DNA of 64,000 nt from Ligula intestinalis. Its lineage: Eukaryota; Platyhelminthes; Cestoda; Diphyllobothriidea; Diphyllobothriidae. Positions 12,061-21,875 of the stretch are shown here, piece by piece. Location: positions 86,537,811-86,601,810 of the forward strand of contig JAYGXS010000002.1 in NCBI GenBank assembly GCA_036362985.1. The letters run 5' to 3'. How positions within the stretch are numbered: position 1 is the first letter of the stretch; the number at the start of each line of letters is the position of its first letter. The notes beneath the pieces are model-generated. The model saw nothing but the letters and a program-made list of their open reading frames with translations. It was not told where the DNA came from and made no database searches. The position numbers and the translations under genes were made by a program.

Positions 12061-12734
12061 TGTGGACCAGGCTGTTATCCATTCTTGACTCTTTTTCTTT
12101 CCTGCATGGGTGATTACGTTGGCGGCTGTTAAGCTGAACGCATGGTGCATTTCGTGGGTGGGGCCAGCAACGTATGATAATTCGTCGCCCCTTTAGTGAC
12201 CCTGCAGCCACGCATGATGTCATGTGATTGCATTTTTTGGTCCGCCTCTGGGACAGCCAATCACGTGTGCCGGAAGCTGCGACATCGCTCAACCTCTCAC
12301 GGGGCCTAGCAAGTACGCACACGCCAAGGCCGGTCTCGCCCAACTCAGTCTGGCTGCGTCACACAGCATTTTACGCCAGGCTTACACATTTCGGACGCGG
12401 CTCTCTCAAGAGTGGTTGTGTACTCGTCCAACGGTTGAATTCCTTCCACCTATTAAGCAGTATATCGTCCACCTGGCGTTCGAATTCTTCTCTACCCACA
12501 CGCAGCGAAAACATAAAGAGCGCAGAGGCAAGGGTTGTACCTATTAACTTAAACCAGCGTGATACCCTTTCGCACAGCCAATCTATATTAATACATGCGC
12601 AATCCGACCATGCGTTCAGTCTGGCCTGCGTAGTTACAAGGACAGCTCAGGCGTGGGATGTGATACACTACCTCAGACTGCTCTTTTGGATTAATTGCTC
12701 TTTGATTGTCATTACTTTGTTGTAGCATTCAACC
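12061..12734. other. Unassigned GC-richer stretch
   Basis: Three overlapping frames of 95-165 codons lie at 12056-12725. The two long plus-strand frames overlap out of phase, which argues that the openness comes from base composition, not coding. The block has CAGCCAATCACG, also seen in family B bodies, so part of it may be an unrecognised relative of those repeats. Confidence 0.25.
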
Positions 12735-12960
12735 GGCGTGCAATTCTGACACCTAGTCCCGTAACCATACGCTCAGTCGCTTCTGGGACGTACCTGATGT
12801 ATGACAGAGCATGTCATACCCCCGGCGGAGTTTCTGTTTGGATCCTCCGGGGCCGAAGGCATAGGCATCAGCTTATAAACGCATGCGTTGGAGAGTTCAG
12901 AATAATAAACAAACCGTTCCGGTCTTCATATTTACAGAGACTTAAAATGATGTATCTTCC
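12735..12960 (-). pseudogene. PLE group II thumb/linker fragment
   Basis: The minus strand reads HALSYIRYVPEATER, MVTGLGVRIARRLNAT. This matches LPYIKDVSETTDR, IAAGLGVRIAHRPKAT in the element at 3713-4701, the linker between RT thumb and endonuclease. Frame breaks and a stop are present just upstream. No catalytic motif remains. Confidence 0.6.
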
Positions 12961-15445
12961 AGGCGCGCTCAAACCTTGTCGGAGAAATTACATAACTTAT
13001 GTAAGATGTACATTATAATTCATATTCACGTGTATCTGGACCACTGTGCTGGCGGAAAATATGCAGAGCTACATTTTGCGTCTTCGTGTCTTTGCTCCGT
13101 AAAGTTTGAAGCACGCATATAAACAGAAGGGAAACCGTTTTGTCATGAAATTCTGCCTGTTTATGGAGCTAGTAGGCCAAAAATCGCTGAAAGTGAGTAA
13201 TATTTTAGTCTGCGCAGAGACTCGACTGTTTATTGAAGCCGTCTGGACGGCGAGGCATTCACTGCTGCCAGGGCAGGCTGTGGAGTTGGCGTCTGTGCGG
13301 TTGCTAAGAGACGGGCCGCGGAAAGCGCATAAATGTGTTCGAGGCGAAAGTTTTTATAGGCGCGAGCGCACGACGAAGGCGCTCGAATGATGTCGAGAGG
13401 AATTTACACACGAACTTTGAAGTATCCGTTGTTAAAATGCGAAATATTTGCCCTTTTGCCGCGTACCTTTTCGTCTTCCCGAAAGACCAATGACCATATT
13501 TAATACTTTCTAAGCGAAACCGCTGTCACAGAAGTAGTAATCTGGTTTAGAGTCATCGCCTCTAGTGATTGAGTTTCGATTGAAGTTTATAGTCTGAAAT
13601 TGAGAATACAAAGGTGAATCGAAGGGGCACCAGTGGAGCTTGTAGAACATAGATGGCCAATTATTAATAGTTGGGGATCGCTAACCCTGCTAGTAACCGC
13701 TCAGGAACTAATATTTTAGACAGAATAGCGTTACCTAAGATTACAAGGAAGGCTTGAATTAAGTTGTAGGGGGTCTTAGGCGTAGTTGTACTTGAACCAC
13801 TACAAGCTGTTGGTAGAAGACAGAAGTCACCAGTGGAAGGGATTTACTGTGCACAGAATCCTATATTGCCGTCTAAGGCAGTAGGACTACTGGCACAGCC
13901 AGGGGTGATGTTGGCTACGTCCAGTCGTGACCGAGAGTGCCTGACTGTGTGTTGTATCAGAGTTTTGTGTGATAAAGGTCGTGAGGACAGTTGCTTTTAC
14001 ATGATTGTTGAGCAATTTCAAGTTGTTTGTTATTGGTGTGTCGCGTTGCCCGAGGGGTGTCGCGTGTTGAGTCCCATGCTGCATCCGTTGAGGGGAAGGA
14101 GCGTTCGTGTGAAATTTGAGAAAGTGTGACCATTTGGACACGCGTGTGTGCGCACGTGCGTGTGCGAGTGGAATGTCGGTCAAGTGTCTTAAGGTTGGAA
14201 AGTGAGACCAAGGAAGGCACATGACCTTGATGCAGTTCGCATCAGACAAGGAAGCCGGACAGCATCGTTGACCGTCCGCTACAAATCTCAATACTAAGGA
14301 TGGCTCCCTGGAAACAATTTTTATCAGCGTAGTGATAAAATTCCTGGTAGTAGTACCATAATCATCTTTTGCATGAGCCCAAATTAAGTGACAAGTGATT
14401 TTTGGCGATAGCGGAAGACATAAGAGCTCGGAATTAGAGTGTCTAAACACATATCGATAGTGAACTGAGTTCTCCAGGGACGCATTTCAAAGCAGTGAAA
14501 GACTACCGACAGTTGAACTAGGAGGTTTAAACGTAGTAACATCGAAACACACCAGGTGAAAAGCATAAAAAATTGATGTCTCAATCATATCACTGACTGA
14601 TAAACAGAATGTATTTCGATTGGGCGTTACACAAACTAAAGGCTTTGTCATGAAATGCGCAAATTTGCCAGCAAACAAGATGCACAGAAAATTTATTAGC
14701 GTAAAACAGTTTACTGATGCCCCCTCAAATGCGTTCCGTTGCTGCATAGCGTAAATAACAAGTGAGAGCTGTACATAGACTTAAATTGTTCCGAAAGATA
14801 GATTCGAACACTCAACGTTGTCGTTAATTCAGCGAGGGAAAAACACCGTGCAGGACTCCCTTGGGCAAGAGGTAAGGAGTAGGCATACCTACTAAAAACG
14901 AAGACTTTTCACGGCAAAGCGACTTTTACGGCAGGACCGAGTTGTTTGGCAGTGGTTACGCAAGCTATCGCCACAAAATGCTTGAGGTGGTCGTGGTCGC
15001 TACACATCCAGATATGAAAGTTGTTCTGATGAAGACACATTCTCTGTTCATTGCCTACTTGCAACTGAAAAATCTGCTTTCTTAAAAAACAGTGCAGATC
15101 ATGTTCCAGCGCAATTGGCTGACAAACAGCTCTCGGAGAGGAAGTCTTGATATTTAAAGGAAACCACTCAAGTGTTTGTGGAGATGAGCACTTAGAAAAG
15201 CTAGATTGCTAGATCGTTCACATCCCATTTGTAGAGTACTCCTTTAAGTGCAAATTATTGAATACAATCAGTAGATTAGTACCCTCTTCACTATCAGTAC
15301 TCGAAGTTATATTACTGGCATATCTACTGCTCGTTATCATAAAATTTAGTTTGAGAGGACTAATTTATGTTACCGGAGAGAATTTGACCATACGCATGTC
15401 CGATGGCGTCATTGCTAGTCGTGCTTTAAGGGTTGGAAAAAAACA
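12961..15445. other. Unassigned stretch with the longest open frame of the window
   Basis: A minus-strand frame of 187 codons runs 13887-14450. It is rich in His, Thr, Ser and Leu, has no domain I recognise, and overlaps a GT-rich tract whose composition alone could keep frames open; a plus-strand frame of 98 codons overlaps it. I do not call it a gene. 14450-15445 shows only short frames. Confidence 0.25.
14138..14166. repeat. 29-base alternating purine-pyrimidine tract
   Basis: Every base from 14138 to 14166 alternates purine and pyrimidine, mostly GC, GT and CA steps (CACGCGTGTGTGCGCACGTG is the middle). Such tracts are the classic Z-DNA-forming type. No function can be inferred from the sequence. 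Confidence 0.8.
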
Positions 15446-15513
15446 GATGCAATCGCTAGGACAATACTATTATCCGCTTGACGTCTCGGACACCGTAGTG
15501 GATTCATCATTAA
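15446..15513 (-). ncRNA. Hammerhead-like PLE tail, type 1
   Basis: Minus strand: TAATGATGAATCC, a short spacer, GGTGTCCGAGACGTCAAGCG, then a GATAATAGTATTGTCCTAGC stretch and GATTGCATCTG. The core TGATGA and the GACGTC end are kept, one base of GAAAC is changed. It lies about 120 bases downstream of the group I endonuclease remnant on the same strand, the expected order for a PLE 3' end. Confidence 0.55.
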
Positions 15514-15635
15514 AGACAAAAGCAGGTAGGGGTAATACCTACGCAGGCAGTTGCAGTATTTATAGGATTGAGTCGCTATGCTAGGGCCTAACTATACCAA
15601 TTAAAAGCTGCCCCCAATCGCAAATAGATGCCCAG

Positions 15636-15866
15636 TTATGCGCTAATGGCTTGATAGCCGGCGTCCCTTCCGTGACCTGCTGAGCTTGCATTACCCGTAC
15701 TGGACTTGAGCGTGATACTTGCTTGGCCATCTGGCACGCTGGCGCTGGCGTTCGCCTCTGCGCTCTCCGAGTGGTAAATTGCTTTAGCCAAACTGGGCCC
15801 CAGCACCGAGTATAGATTGAGCAGGTCATTGCACCCGTTGATAGACTGAGGGCCTGCAGATGTTCT
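15636..15866 (-). pseudogene. PLE group I endonuclease C-terminal fragment
   Basis: The minus strand reads GPQSINGCNDLLNLYSVLGP directly inside the end of the family A repeat, then a Ser/Ala-rich stretch (SASVPDGQASITLKSSTG) to a stop at 15636. GPQSINKRND-LFPYCVLR is the corresponding text in the copies at 42574 and 46101. The asparagine of GPQSIN is the late catalytic-site Asn region of the endonuclease. The upstream part is replaced by repeat A1, so the repeat probably inserted into or recombined with this element. Confidence 0.65.
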
Positions 15867-16300
15867 ACAGCCCACCTCCTTCAAACTCGAGACGCCACTG
15901 ACGTGTTCTCCCAGGGTAAATATTGGTCGCCCAGTCGCGCGTTTCCCAGCGCGACGACGCATGTCCACACCGATGCGCCAACTTCGCTCTCGCACGACCG
16001 GGGCGCATAGACGCGCCCCAAACGGGTCGACCTATCAGCGCCCCGAAGTGCTCGTGGCCAATCAGCTCTGGCCAGTCCTCTAGTCAATTCATGCACCGAC
16101 GGACACTTGGGAATCCGATCTGAGCAGTACGCCGCTCACGCGCCCTCACGGCCGGACAGAGTGGCAACTTTCTCCTAACTCTTTTGTACACAATATATTG
16201 TTCCTAACATTCTGGCCTTCCCACGACTTCTCCCATCTCCAAAGGAACCGGGCCTGGAAGATTGTAGGTGTTAGGGTTAAACGTACAGCCTTAATACCTA
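15867..16300 (-). repeat. Family A repeat, copy 1 (reverse)
   Basis: Read from 16300 down: TTAACCCTAACACCTACAAT, CTTCCAGGCCCGGTTCC, GGAAGGCCAGAATGTTAGGA, ATATTGTGTACA (head), then GTGCATGAATTGACTAGAGG, GCTGATAGGTCGACC, GGCGCGTCTATGCGCCCCGG, TGGACATGCGTCGTCGCGCT, ATTTACCCTGGGAGAACACG and GTGGCGTCTCGAGTTTGAAG (tail). Nearly full length and close to copy 2. No coding content. It contains a small palindrome, GGGGCGCGTCTATGCGCCCC. Class unknown. Confidence 0.8.
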
Positions 16301-16567
16301 TAGATCCTTAAACCATGACTCAAGCAACTTCCGGCTCACACGATTGTCACCTCTCACGAAAATGTTGCCCTCAAGAATGAGGTCTTGAGACGGTTGCTCT
16401 GTCAGCCGCAGGAGGCAAACAAACTCCTGATGACCTTGAGGCTGTCACATTTCTGGACCTAAATCGCTACCACCCTACACTCCCCCCCCCTAATGGCTAG
16501 TGTGGACGAAGATGAGGTGAATAAGAAAGTATGCGAATACCTGTATGCCTATAGGTGGGAAGGGTAA

Positions 16568-16952
16568 GACGGTTAACCATAACAGCTACAATCTTCCGGG
16601 CCCGGTCCCTTAGGAGATAGGGGAAGTCTCGGGAAGGCCAGAGTAGTAGGAATAATATATTGTGTACAGAGGAAGTTGCTACTCGATCCGGCCGTGAAGG
16701 CGCGTCCGTCGGTGCATGAATTGACTAGAGGACTGGAGAGCGCTTGGCCAGAGCTGACTGGCCACGAGCGCTTCGGGACGCTGATAGGTCGACCAGTCTG
16801 GGGCGCGTCTATGCGCCCCGGTCGTGCGAGGGCAAAGGTGGCGCGTCGGTGTGGACATGCGCCATCGTGCTGAGAAAGGTGCAACTGGACGACCAGGATT
16901 TACCCTGAGAGAAAAGGTCAGTGGCGTCTCGAGTTTGAAGGTGGTTGGCTGT
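16568..16952 (+). repeat. Family A repeat, copy 2 (forward)
   Basis: Same order of blocks as copy 1, from GGTTAACCATAACAGCTACA to GTGGCGTCTCGAGTTTGAAG, with about 40 bases missing between the head and the GTCCGTCGGTGCATG block. It lies head-to-head with copy 1, about 270 bases apart. The tails of both copies are followed by the same GGNGGTNGGCTGTAGA-like junction, so the repeat may extend a few bases further. Confidence 0.8.
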
Positions 16953-18179
16953 AGATCCGCTACATGCCTTCTTGGCATCTGTACCGAAGGTGAACATAAG
17001 AAATATGGTCGGTAATTTGATTGTATGCGTAAGCACTTGCCCCGATACTGCCCCTGCTGCAGGCCTGCACCGAACACAGCCTGCTCTTGGTCGAAACCTC
17101 TCTAGATCCCGATCCGTGTCCAAGGCAGTTTAAAATGTAGGCTGCTATACGAACCACCGCTTTGTTCACTCCAAGTTGAAGCTTCATCTGAGGCCCTACC
17201 GGCGACCAAAAACGGAGTCAACGTCAGGTAAGTTAAAGACTGTGACACAGTATCCAATTAAACGCTGACCGAATTTTAGCAAGTAGGTGAGTCTCAAACT
17301 AGAAATGATTCAAACTATGGATGAATAAGCTACCATGAAGCCCATTGAAGGTGTTCGGAGGCCACCATCTGGTTATTCAAATACAAGAAGAACAGGTAAA
17401 TGCGTAACAACCAAGGCGACACGGCCGTTCTCAAAAGTGTAGGCAAAAATCTCGCCTGCATCCTAGTCAATTACTCGGGCCTTCACGCAGAGAAACGAAT
17501 TCTCTCCAAAAGACAACGTGGATTTTTAATGGATGCGGAAACATTGGTCTGATTTTCGTTACTCTGTAATTATCAACTGGAAGCTAAAAATACGAATGCT
17601 GACGCAGTAAACTACAAGAGAAGCTGGAAGATAACAGTGGTCTTCGGACTTCCCTAGCGATTCTCGCAAACAGTTAGACACTTACTCGAGGGAACGGTCA
17701 TAAAATAGGGTCATTTTCGGACAGGTTATCGGTGAGAAGTGCGATGAAGCAAATTCGTCTAAATGCTCTCATTTTATTTTCCTAGCCTACGCTGACGTCG
17801 CATGGCGTGCTACAAGAGAAGATGGACATATCAGTGACACAAAGATCCATCTAAAATCTTTTCCAAGTGCCCACCATCGACGCTGAGACTTAAGTAGTCT
17901 GCGTATATAGTCAGGAGACTGTGGCAACTATCATTATGTCTATAACAACCAGTTTTGGAGGTCAACCGAAGACCAGAGGCCAAGACGAAGAGAGTCCCAT
18001 CAGGCCCTAGTGTTGCGAAAATATGATGCAACCATCCAAAACATGTGATTGTGCTTTCGCTGGAAAAAAGGCCTTTAGCCATGTTGGACGTCTCTGAACC
18101 CATTGGAATGTCGGCAAAAGAAACCGCTCTCACACATATCACGAAACACGAGTAAAAATGGCGTCAGCCCTTGGGACAA
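16953..18179. other. Unassigned stretch
   Basis: A minus-strand frame of 103 codons at 17831-18142 is not recognisable. The first codons after repeat A2 have no PLE sequence. 17160-17830 shows repeated CTACAAGAGAAG-type phrases (17613 and 17810) about 200 bases apart, perhaps a weak duplication. Confidence 0.25.
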
Positions 18180-18650
18180 ATTCTCCGATTGTGCATCAAC
18201 TCCTCAATCACAAATATTCCCCACCATCAGCATTGGCGTAGTTCCTACCTTCCTTTATTGCGACTGCACATATAAATCACGCATCGGCTTTGCAGGTCAT
18301 CTTAGTACAGTGCAAATCATATTCAGGCGTAGACCAGTCACATGCACTTTATGTGTCGGCCCTGTCCAAAGTTATCAAGCTACCGCATGGGCCTCTTCAT
18401 TCACAAACAGATTCACAAAAATTCACAGTATAGCAGTGCAATCAAATTTCCCTGGCAGGTATCCAGTGTAGCGGTCAGGCACAATTGCTGTCCAGCTTCC
18501 TCGTATAATGCTCGCTGCCTCAACGTCGTGCATTTTCGCAAGCTGCTACCGCAGGCTTCCACCGCTATCTTCCTCTCAAAGACTCTCAGGCCTGAGTGGA
18601 CGCAGTCAAGACTAATCCTGGCCTCGCCAGTGGACACTGCTGCTTGAAAC
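18180..18650 (+). pseudogene. C2H2 zinc-finger tail of a non-LTR retrotransposon (decayed)
   Basis: The plus strand reads PTISIGVVPTFLYCDCTYKS, RIGFAGHLSTVQ, and in a second frame CPKLSSYRMGLFIHKQIHK. From memory of cestode sequences, many non-LTR retrotransposon proteins end in two such fingers (C..C-RTFTSRIGLVGHLR.H and C..C-RTFTHRMGLFGHMR.H). Here the first finger keeps C.C, RIG, GHL but has lost its final His; the second keeps RMGLF.H..IH. Frames change at least once. No RT domain of this element is seen nearby. Confidence 0.55.
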
Positions 18651-19139
18651 AGCAATACAAGGTTCTGTACACACTAACACCCTCACTCTGGTGACTTCTG
18701 TGTTTTCAAACAACCCGAGATTTAAACTACACTAGTGCATACAAAACGCAGTAAGGCCACGCATGCATCTAATCACACACAGACACAAACATACTAACAA
18801 TCTGCGCAACCCAACAATCGCCCAGAAAACAGACGCGCAATGCCATTTGCGAGTGTCAGAAAAACAGGCGAAATATAATATGTGAGAATGTGCGAATTTA
18901 GTTTACGTGAGAAAACTTATACTTAATTGAGATCTATTCTGTGCAGTTGAAGACCAGAATGTGTATGGTACGACCTAGCTAAAGGTTTTCATCACCCGTC
19001 AGCTACTGCGTCTAATTCCAGCACATTTGGATGGAAAGCTGGGTCAACTAACTGTTGCAAATGGAAGGTAAAAGAGAAGACGGTGGATAATGAGGTGGGA
19101 TCCAACCTCACCATGGTAAGTCTATCACAGGGGGTTAAG
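18651..19139. other. Unassigned stretch
   Basis: CA-rich text near 18770-18800 and otherwise nothing recognisable. Confidence 0.3.
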
Positions 19140-19525
19140 TAAGTTAAGCCCTAGCAACTGCGACCTTCAGACCACGGTTCCTCAGGAGAAAAGAGAGAAG
19201 ACGGTGCGAAGTCCAGAGTGTTACAAATAGTTCATTCTGTACAGAAGGATAGGAGGATACATAGAAAGAGTTTTGACTCTGGGATAACTGCCATCCAGCT
19301 GCGACGGCGCCAATTCCGGACTGACAAGAAGGTCGGGCATCACTAGAATGCCGGCGCATTCTTTGTTACGACAGCCAATCACGCGGCTAATGTCTAAACT
19401 AGCGGTCGTGGCGTGACCTCAAGATGGACGAAGGACAGCGTGAGTGCGCGGGCCTTGCGAACCAAAGGCACCATGCGACAGTAGCTGATCTGGGGTTCCA
19501 ATTGGCTGCTAGGGGCCACTAAAAA
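19140..19525 (+). repeat. Family B repeat, copy 2
   Basis: Head: CCCTAGCAACTGCGACCTTC, GGTTCCTCAGGAG, GTCCAGAGTGTTACAAATAG. Body: GAAAGAGTTTTGACTCTGGG, GGCGCATTCTTTGTTACGAC, AGCCAATCACGCGGC, TCTAAACTAGCGGTC, GTGCGCGGGCCTTGCG, GGGGTTCCAATTGGCTGC. Same orientation and block order as 5902-6262. It ends at about the same base (GGGGCCACTA against GAGTCCACTA). Confidence 0.75.
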
Positions 19526-19602
19526 TCTGCCATGCTTAAACATATTACGTTTCTGCCGATGTGTGCTGGCAAGTCGAGAAAGTTGTAAGTTGAAATTCTA
19601 GG

Positions 19603-19808
19603 CTCTCGGTTTGATCCTTATTCTTTCTTTCTCTTTTGAATTTAGTTTCATCAGCCAGGATTGATTCATTCTTGGAGACGTAAACACTTTTATTCATAAG
19701 AACGAAAGCAGAACCTTTATCCGGTGTAGTTATGAATATTTCAGTATTTTGGCGCAGAACTTTGAGTTTCTCCAGATGATCTTTCGTGATGTGTTCGATG
19801 CTTAGAGG
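19603..19808 (-). pseudogene. PLE reverse transcriptase N-terminal fragment (PDKG motif)
   Basis: The minus strand from 19808 reads PLSIEHITKDHLEKLKVLRQ, NTEIFITTPDKGSAFVLMNK, SVYVSKNESILADETKFKR without a stop for about 68 codons. T-PDKG--VVLM is the usual text of the N-terminal fingers region of PLE reverse transcriptases, as is the L-D-TKF phrase after it. No later RT motif follows; sequence below 19603 enters repeat B2. The region upstream on the same strand (19820-20350) is partly open and may be more of the same element or something else. Confidence 0.65.
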
Positions 19809-20063
19809 TTAAGTTCAAAGATATTGGTGGCAGCAGTTAACGACAAAAGCGTCCAGGAAAGGGTTCCTCGAAGTCCTCATCCACAAATCCCTCAGGATAC
19901 CTGTAAAACCGAGTTCAGCATGGACGGCAACAGAAATCGACGAAGTCTATTGCAAAGAAGGGGTCACAGAGCAGAGGCATTCTGTATGGGTAACTCCAGC
20001 CTTCGCAGCAACGAGAAGCACGCTGTAGCGACAACTTCCTTAGCTGCACCTACCCACTACTAC

Positions 20064-20256
20064 CTTCCTCCCACGATGAGGTGCTACAGTCGGATTCTTC
20101 AGATGAATCAGTGCAAGAAGAGTCAGCAGAGTCTGTTAAGCTCGTCCACGAGAGTGACGTCAGTTCCCCTGCCACCTGCTCAATTTGACGTAAATCTTCT
20201 AAATAACCTGGTAAAGCAGGTCTTCGTATTTTTTCTTTGATAGCGGCTTCCGAATT
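20064..20256 (-). other. Candidate exon-like segment, unassigned
   Basis: On the minus strand a pyrimidine-rich tract ending TTTTGTTTTCTTCAG (AG at 20258-20257) is followed by an open segment NSEAAIKEKIRRPALPGYLE, then an acidic Ser-rich part with SADSSCTDSSEESD, ending at GGAAG|GTAG (20064/20063), a possible donor. 193 bases between the sites. The frame is also open upstream of the acceptor to 20346. I recognise no family. It could equally be an upstream part of the PLE at 19603-19808 or chance; splice sites this weak arise often. Confidence 0.25.
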
Positions 20257-20644
20257 CTGAAGAAAACAAAAAAACAACAGATTTACTGGATTTGCACTAA
20301 CAGTAACGACAGCTCGCTTGTACGTCTTATCAGCAGTTTGCACCACGTCACAATATTGTGACGTGGGTGCCCACGGCGCGCGCGCTGACGAAAATCGATC
20401 AGCTAATCAATTATCGATTTCATAATTATCCTAGCTAATGACAAACAAGCACGGGTGAAGCACGTGCTTGCGTAATACGCTAACACGCGCAATGCTATTA
20501 AGGTTGTTTATACAACATTCTCACCTATATGAGATCCGAAATCCCGCTCCGCCTGGTACACATGGAGATTGGATTATGTCCTGCGTGTCTTGCGTAGACG
20601 GACTGTGCAGCTGTGACAGCCACAGAGCCCAAGCCTATAGCAAT

Positions 20645-21090
20645 TAAGGCTAGGAAGGTTAACCCTAACACCTACGATCTTCCAGGCCCGGTTCCTTAGG
20701 AGATGAAAGAAGTCGTGGGAAGTCCAGAGTAGAAGGAAGAATTTATTGTGTGCACAACAATTAGGAGAAAGGGGCTAATCAGTCCGGCATGGCCGTGAGA
20801 GCCGCGTGAGTGCGCGGCGTCATGTGCATTCCACTTAAAGCGGATTCCCTAGTCTCTGATGGTGCGTCAATTGAGTAGAGAACTGGAGAGAGCTTCAGGA
20901 AGCTGGTTGGCCCAGAGCGCTTCGGGACGCTGATAGGTCGACCAATTTGCGACGCGTCTATGCGCCCGGTCACGCGAGGGCAAATGTCGCACGTAAGTGC
21001 GGACATACGCCATCGCGCTGGGAAAGGCGCGACTGGGCAACCAAGATTTACCCTGGGAGAACACGTCAGTGGCGTCTCGAGTTTAAAGGA
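20645..21090 (+). repeat. Family A repeat, copy 3 (longest)
   Basis: GGTTAACCCTAACACCTACG, ATCTTCCAGGCCCGGTTCCT, then the same body as copies 1 and 2 to GTGGCGTCTCGAGTTTAAAG. It has extra sequence in the middle (about 20800-20870) that copy 1 also carries in part. It starts after AATTAAGGCTAGGAA, a phrase also found at the truncated copy at 21826. Confidence 0.8.
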
Positions 21091-21155
21091 GAACCACTAC
21101 AAGTGCTATCATTCTAGACCGTTGTTTGTCGATGAAAAAATCGAACGTAGGAAGA

Positions 21156-21650
21156 TTAGTGAAAGATAGGGAAGGAGGAACGTAACAACGGTAGGGTTTG
21201 AACAGCTGGTGTTCGTATGGTTGGCTTTCGGGAGCCAGGTTGAAGACACTGTTGTGACCTGCATAAGTTTCTGCGGCTGGCATGCGAGGGTCCGGCCAGT
21301 GTCGCCAGTGCCGCTTGGGAGGAGGAAAGGTCATCTCGCGTCTGCGCGGGGCACTGGGTTTGCGTGCTGGTAGGAGGAAATTTCTCGACTACGCGTGCAT
21401 CGGCATGTCGTAGGAGATTGGTCATCTCGACTAGGTGGGAGGGAGGTTGGTTGGCTGCGTTGAACTTCGACGGCAAATCAGTATGCCGTGTAAGTGTTCG
21501 CTGAGATGAGGAAGGGGTACCGTTGGCAGTAGAAGAAGGATTTGAGTTTAGAAAGGAGGTCTGGGTATTGGCACTCATAGGGGAAAACTGCTCCATGGGA
21601 TGGGGAAGGAACCAGAGCCTGAGCTCCGTGGGCTGTGAGCGATTGACCAT
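21156..21650 (-). CDS. Repeat-borne Ser/Pro/Thr-rich open frame (164 codons), unknown
   Basis: A minus-strand frame without interruption: VNRSQPTELRLWFLPHPMEQ, MSANTQTSFLNSNPSSTANG, then a Pro/Ser/Gln-rich region and SFPIFH at the stop. The first third is repeated at 27793-27960, where most bases are identical. Further identity extends upstream of the frame in both copies (21650-21790 and 27640-27793), so the unit is a dispersed repeat. There is no zinc knuckle, RT or other domain I can see; it could be an ORF1/gag-like protein of a retroelement or untranslated sequence that happens to be open. ATG at 21648-21650 is assumed as start. Confidence 0.35.
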   Translation of the reverse strand: MVNRSQPTELRLWFLPHPMEQFSPMSANTQTSFLNSNPSSTANGTPSSSQRTLTRHTDLPSKFNAANQPPSHLVEMTNLLRHADARVVEKFPPTSTQTQCPAQTRDDLSSSQAALATLAGPSHASRRNLCRSQQCLQPGSRKPTIRTPAVQTLPLLRSSFPIFH

Positions 21651-21825
21651 CTCCCTCTTGCTTCAGGACAGAGTTTCGGTAATGGAATTCTCCATTTGGT
21701 GGCAAAATGACATGACACAGGAGAAATTCAGTTGAACGTGAGGGAGGTCTGATGATGATTGAGCTCGGCCACATGAGAATTTTAGTTGAGAGTTCATCTC
21801 ACGATTGGGGTCACCAGTTATAGGA

Positions 21826-21875
21826 ATTAAGGCTAATGTCTATGCACCCCGGTCGTGCGAGGGCTGTAAAACCGC
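21826..21875 (+). repeat. Truncated family A copy
   Basis: GGAATTAAGGCTAATG, the phrase that precedes the head of copy 3, is joined directly to TCTATGCACCCCGGTCGTGC and GAGGGC from the middle of the body. The roughly 300 bases between are missing, so this looks like an internal deletion. Confidence 0.55.

Noticed and set aside
12224..12725. 107- and 165-codon plus-strand frames as genes
   Set aside because: They overlap out of phase, have no recognisable domain and no conserved pattern.
13887..14450. 187-codon minus-strand open frame as a host gene
   Set aside because: No recognisable domain, overlaps a GT-rich low-complexity tract and an opposite-strand frame; openness is explained by composition.
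14800..14830. Possible tRNA on the minus strand (GTTCGAATC)
   Set aside because: The T stem has mismatches and no cloverleaf can be built.
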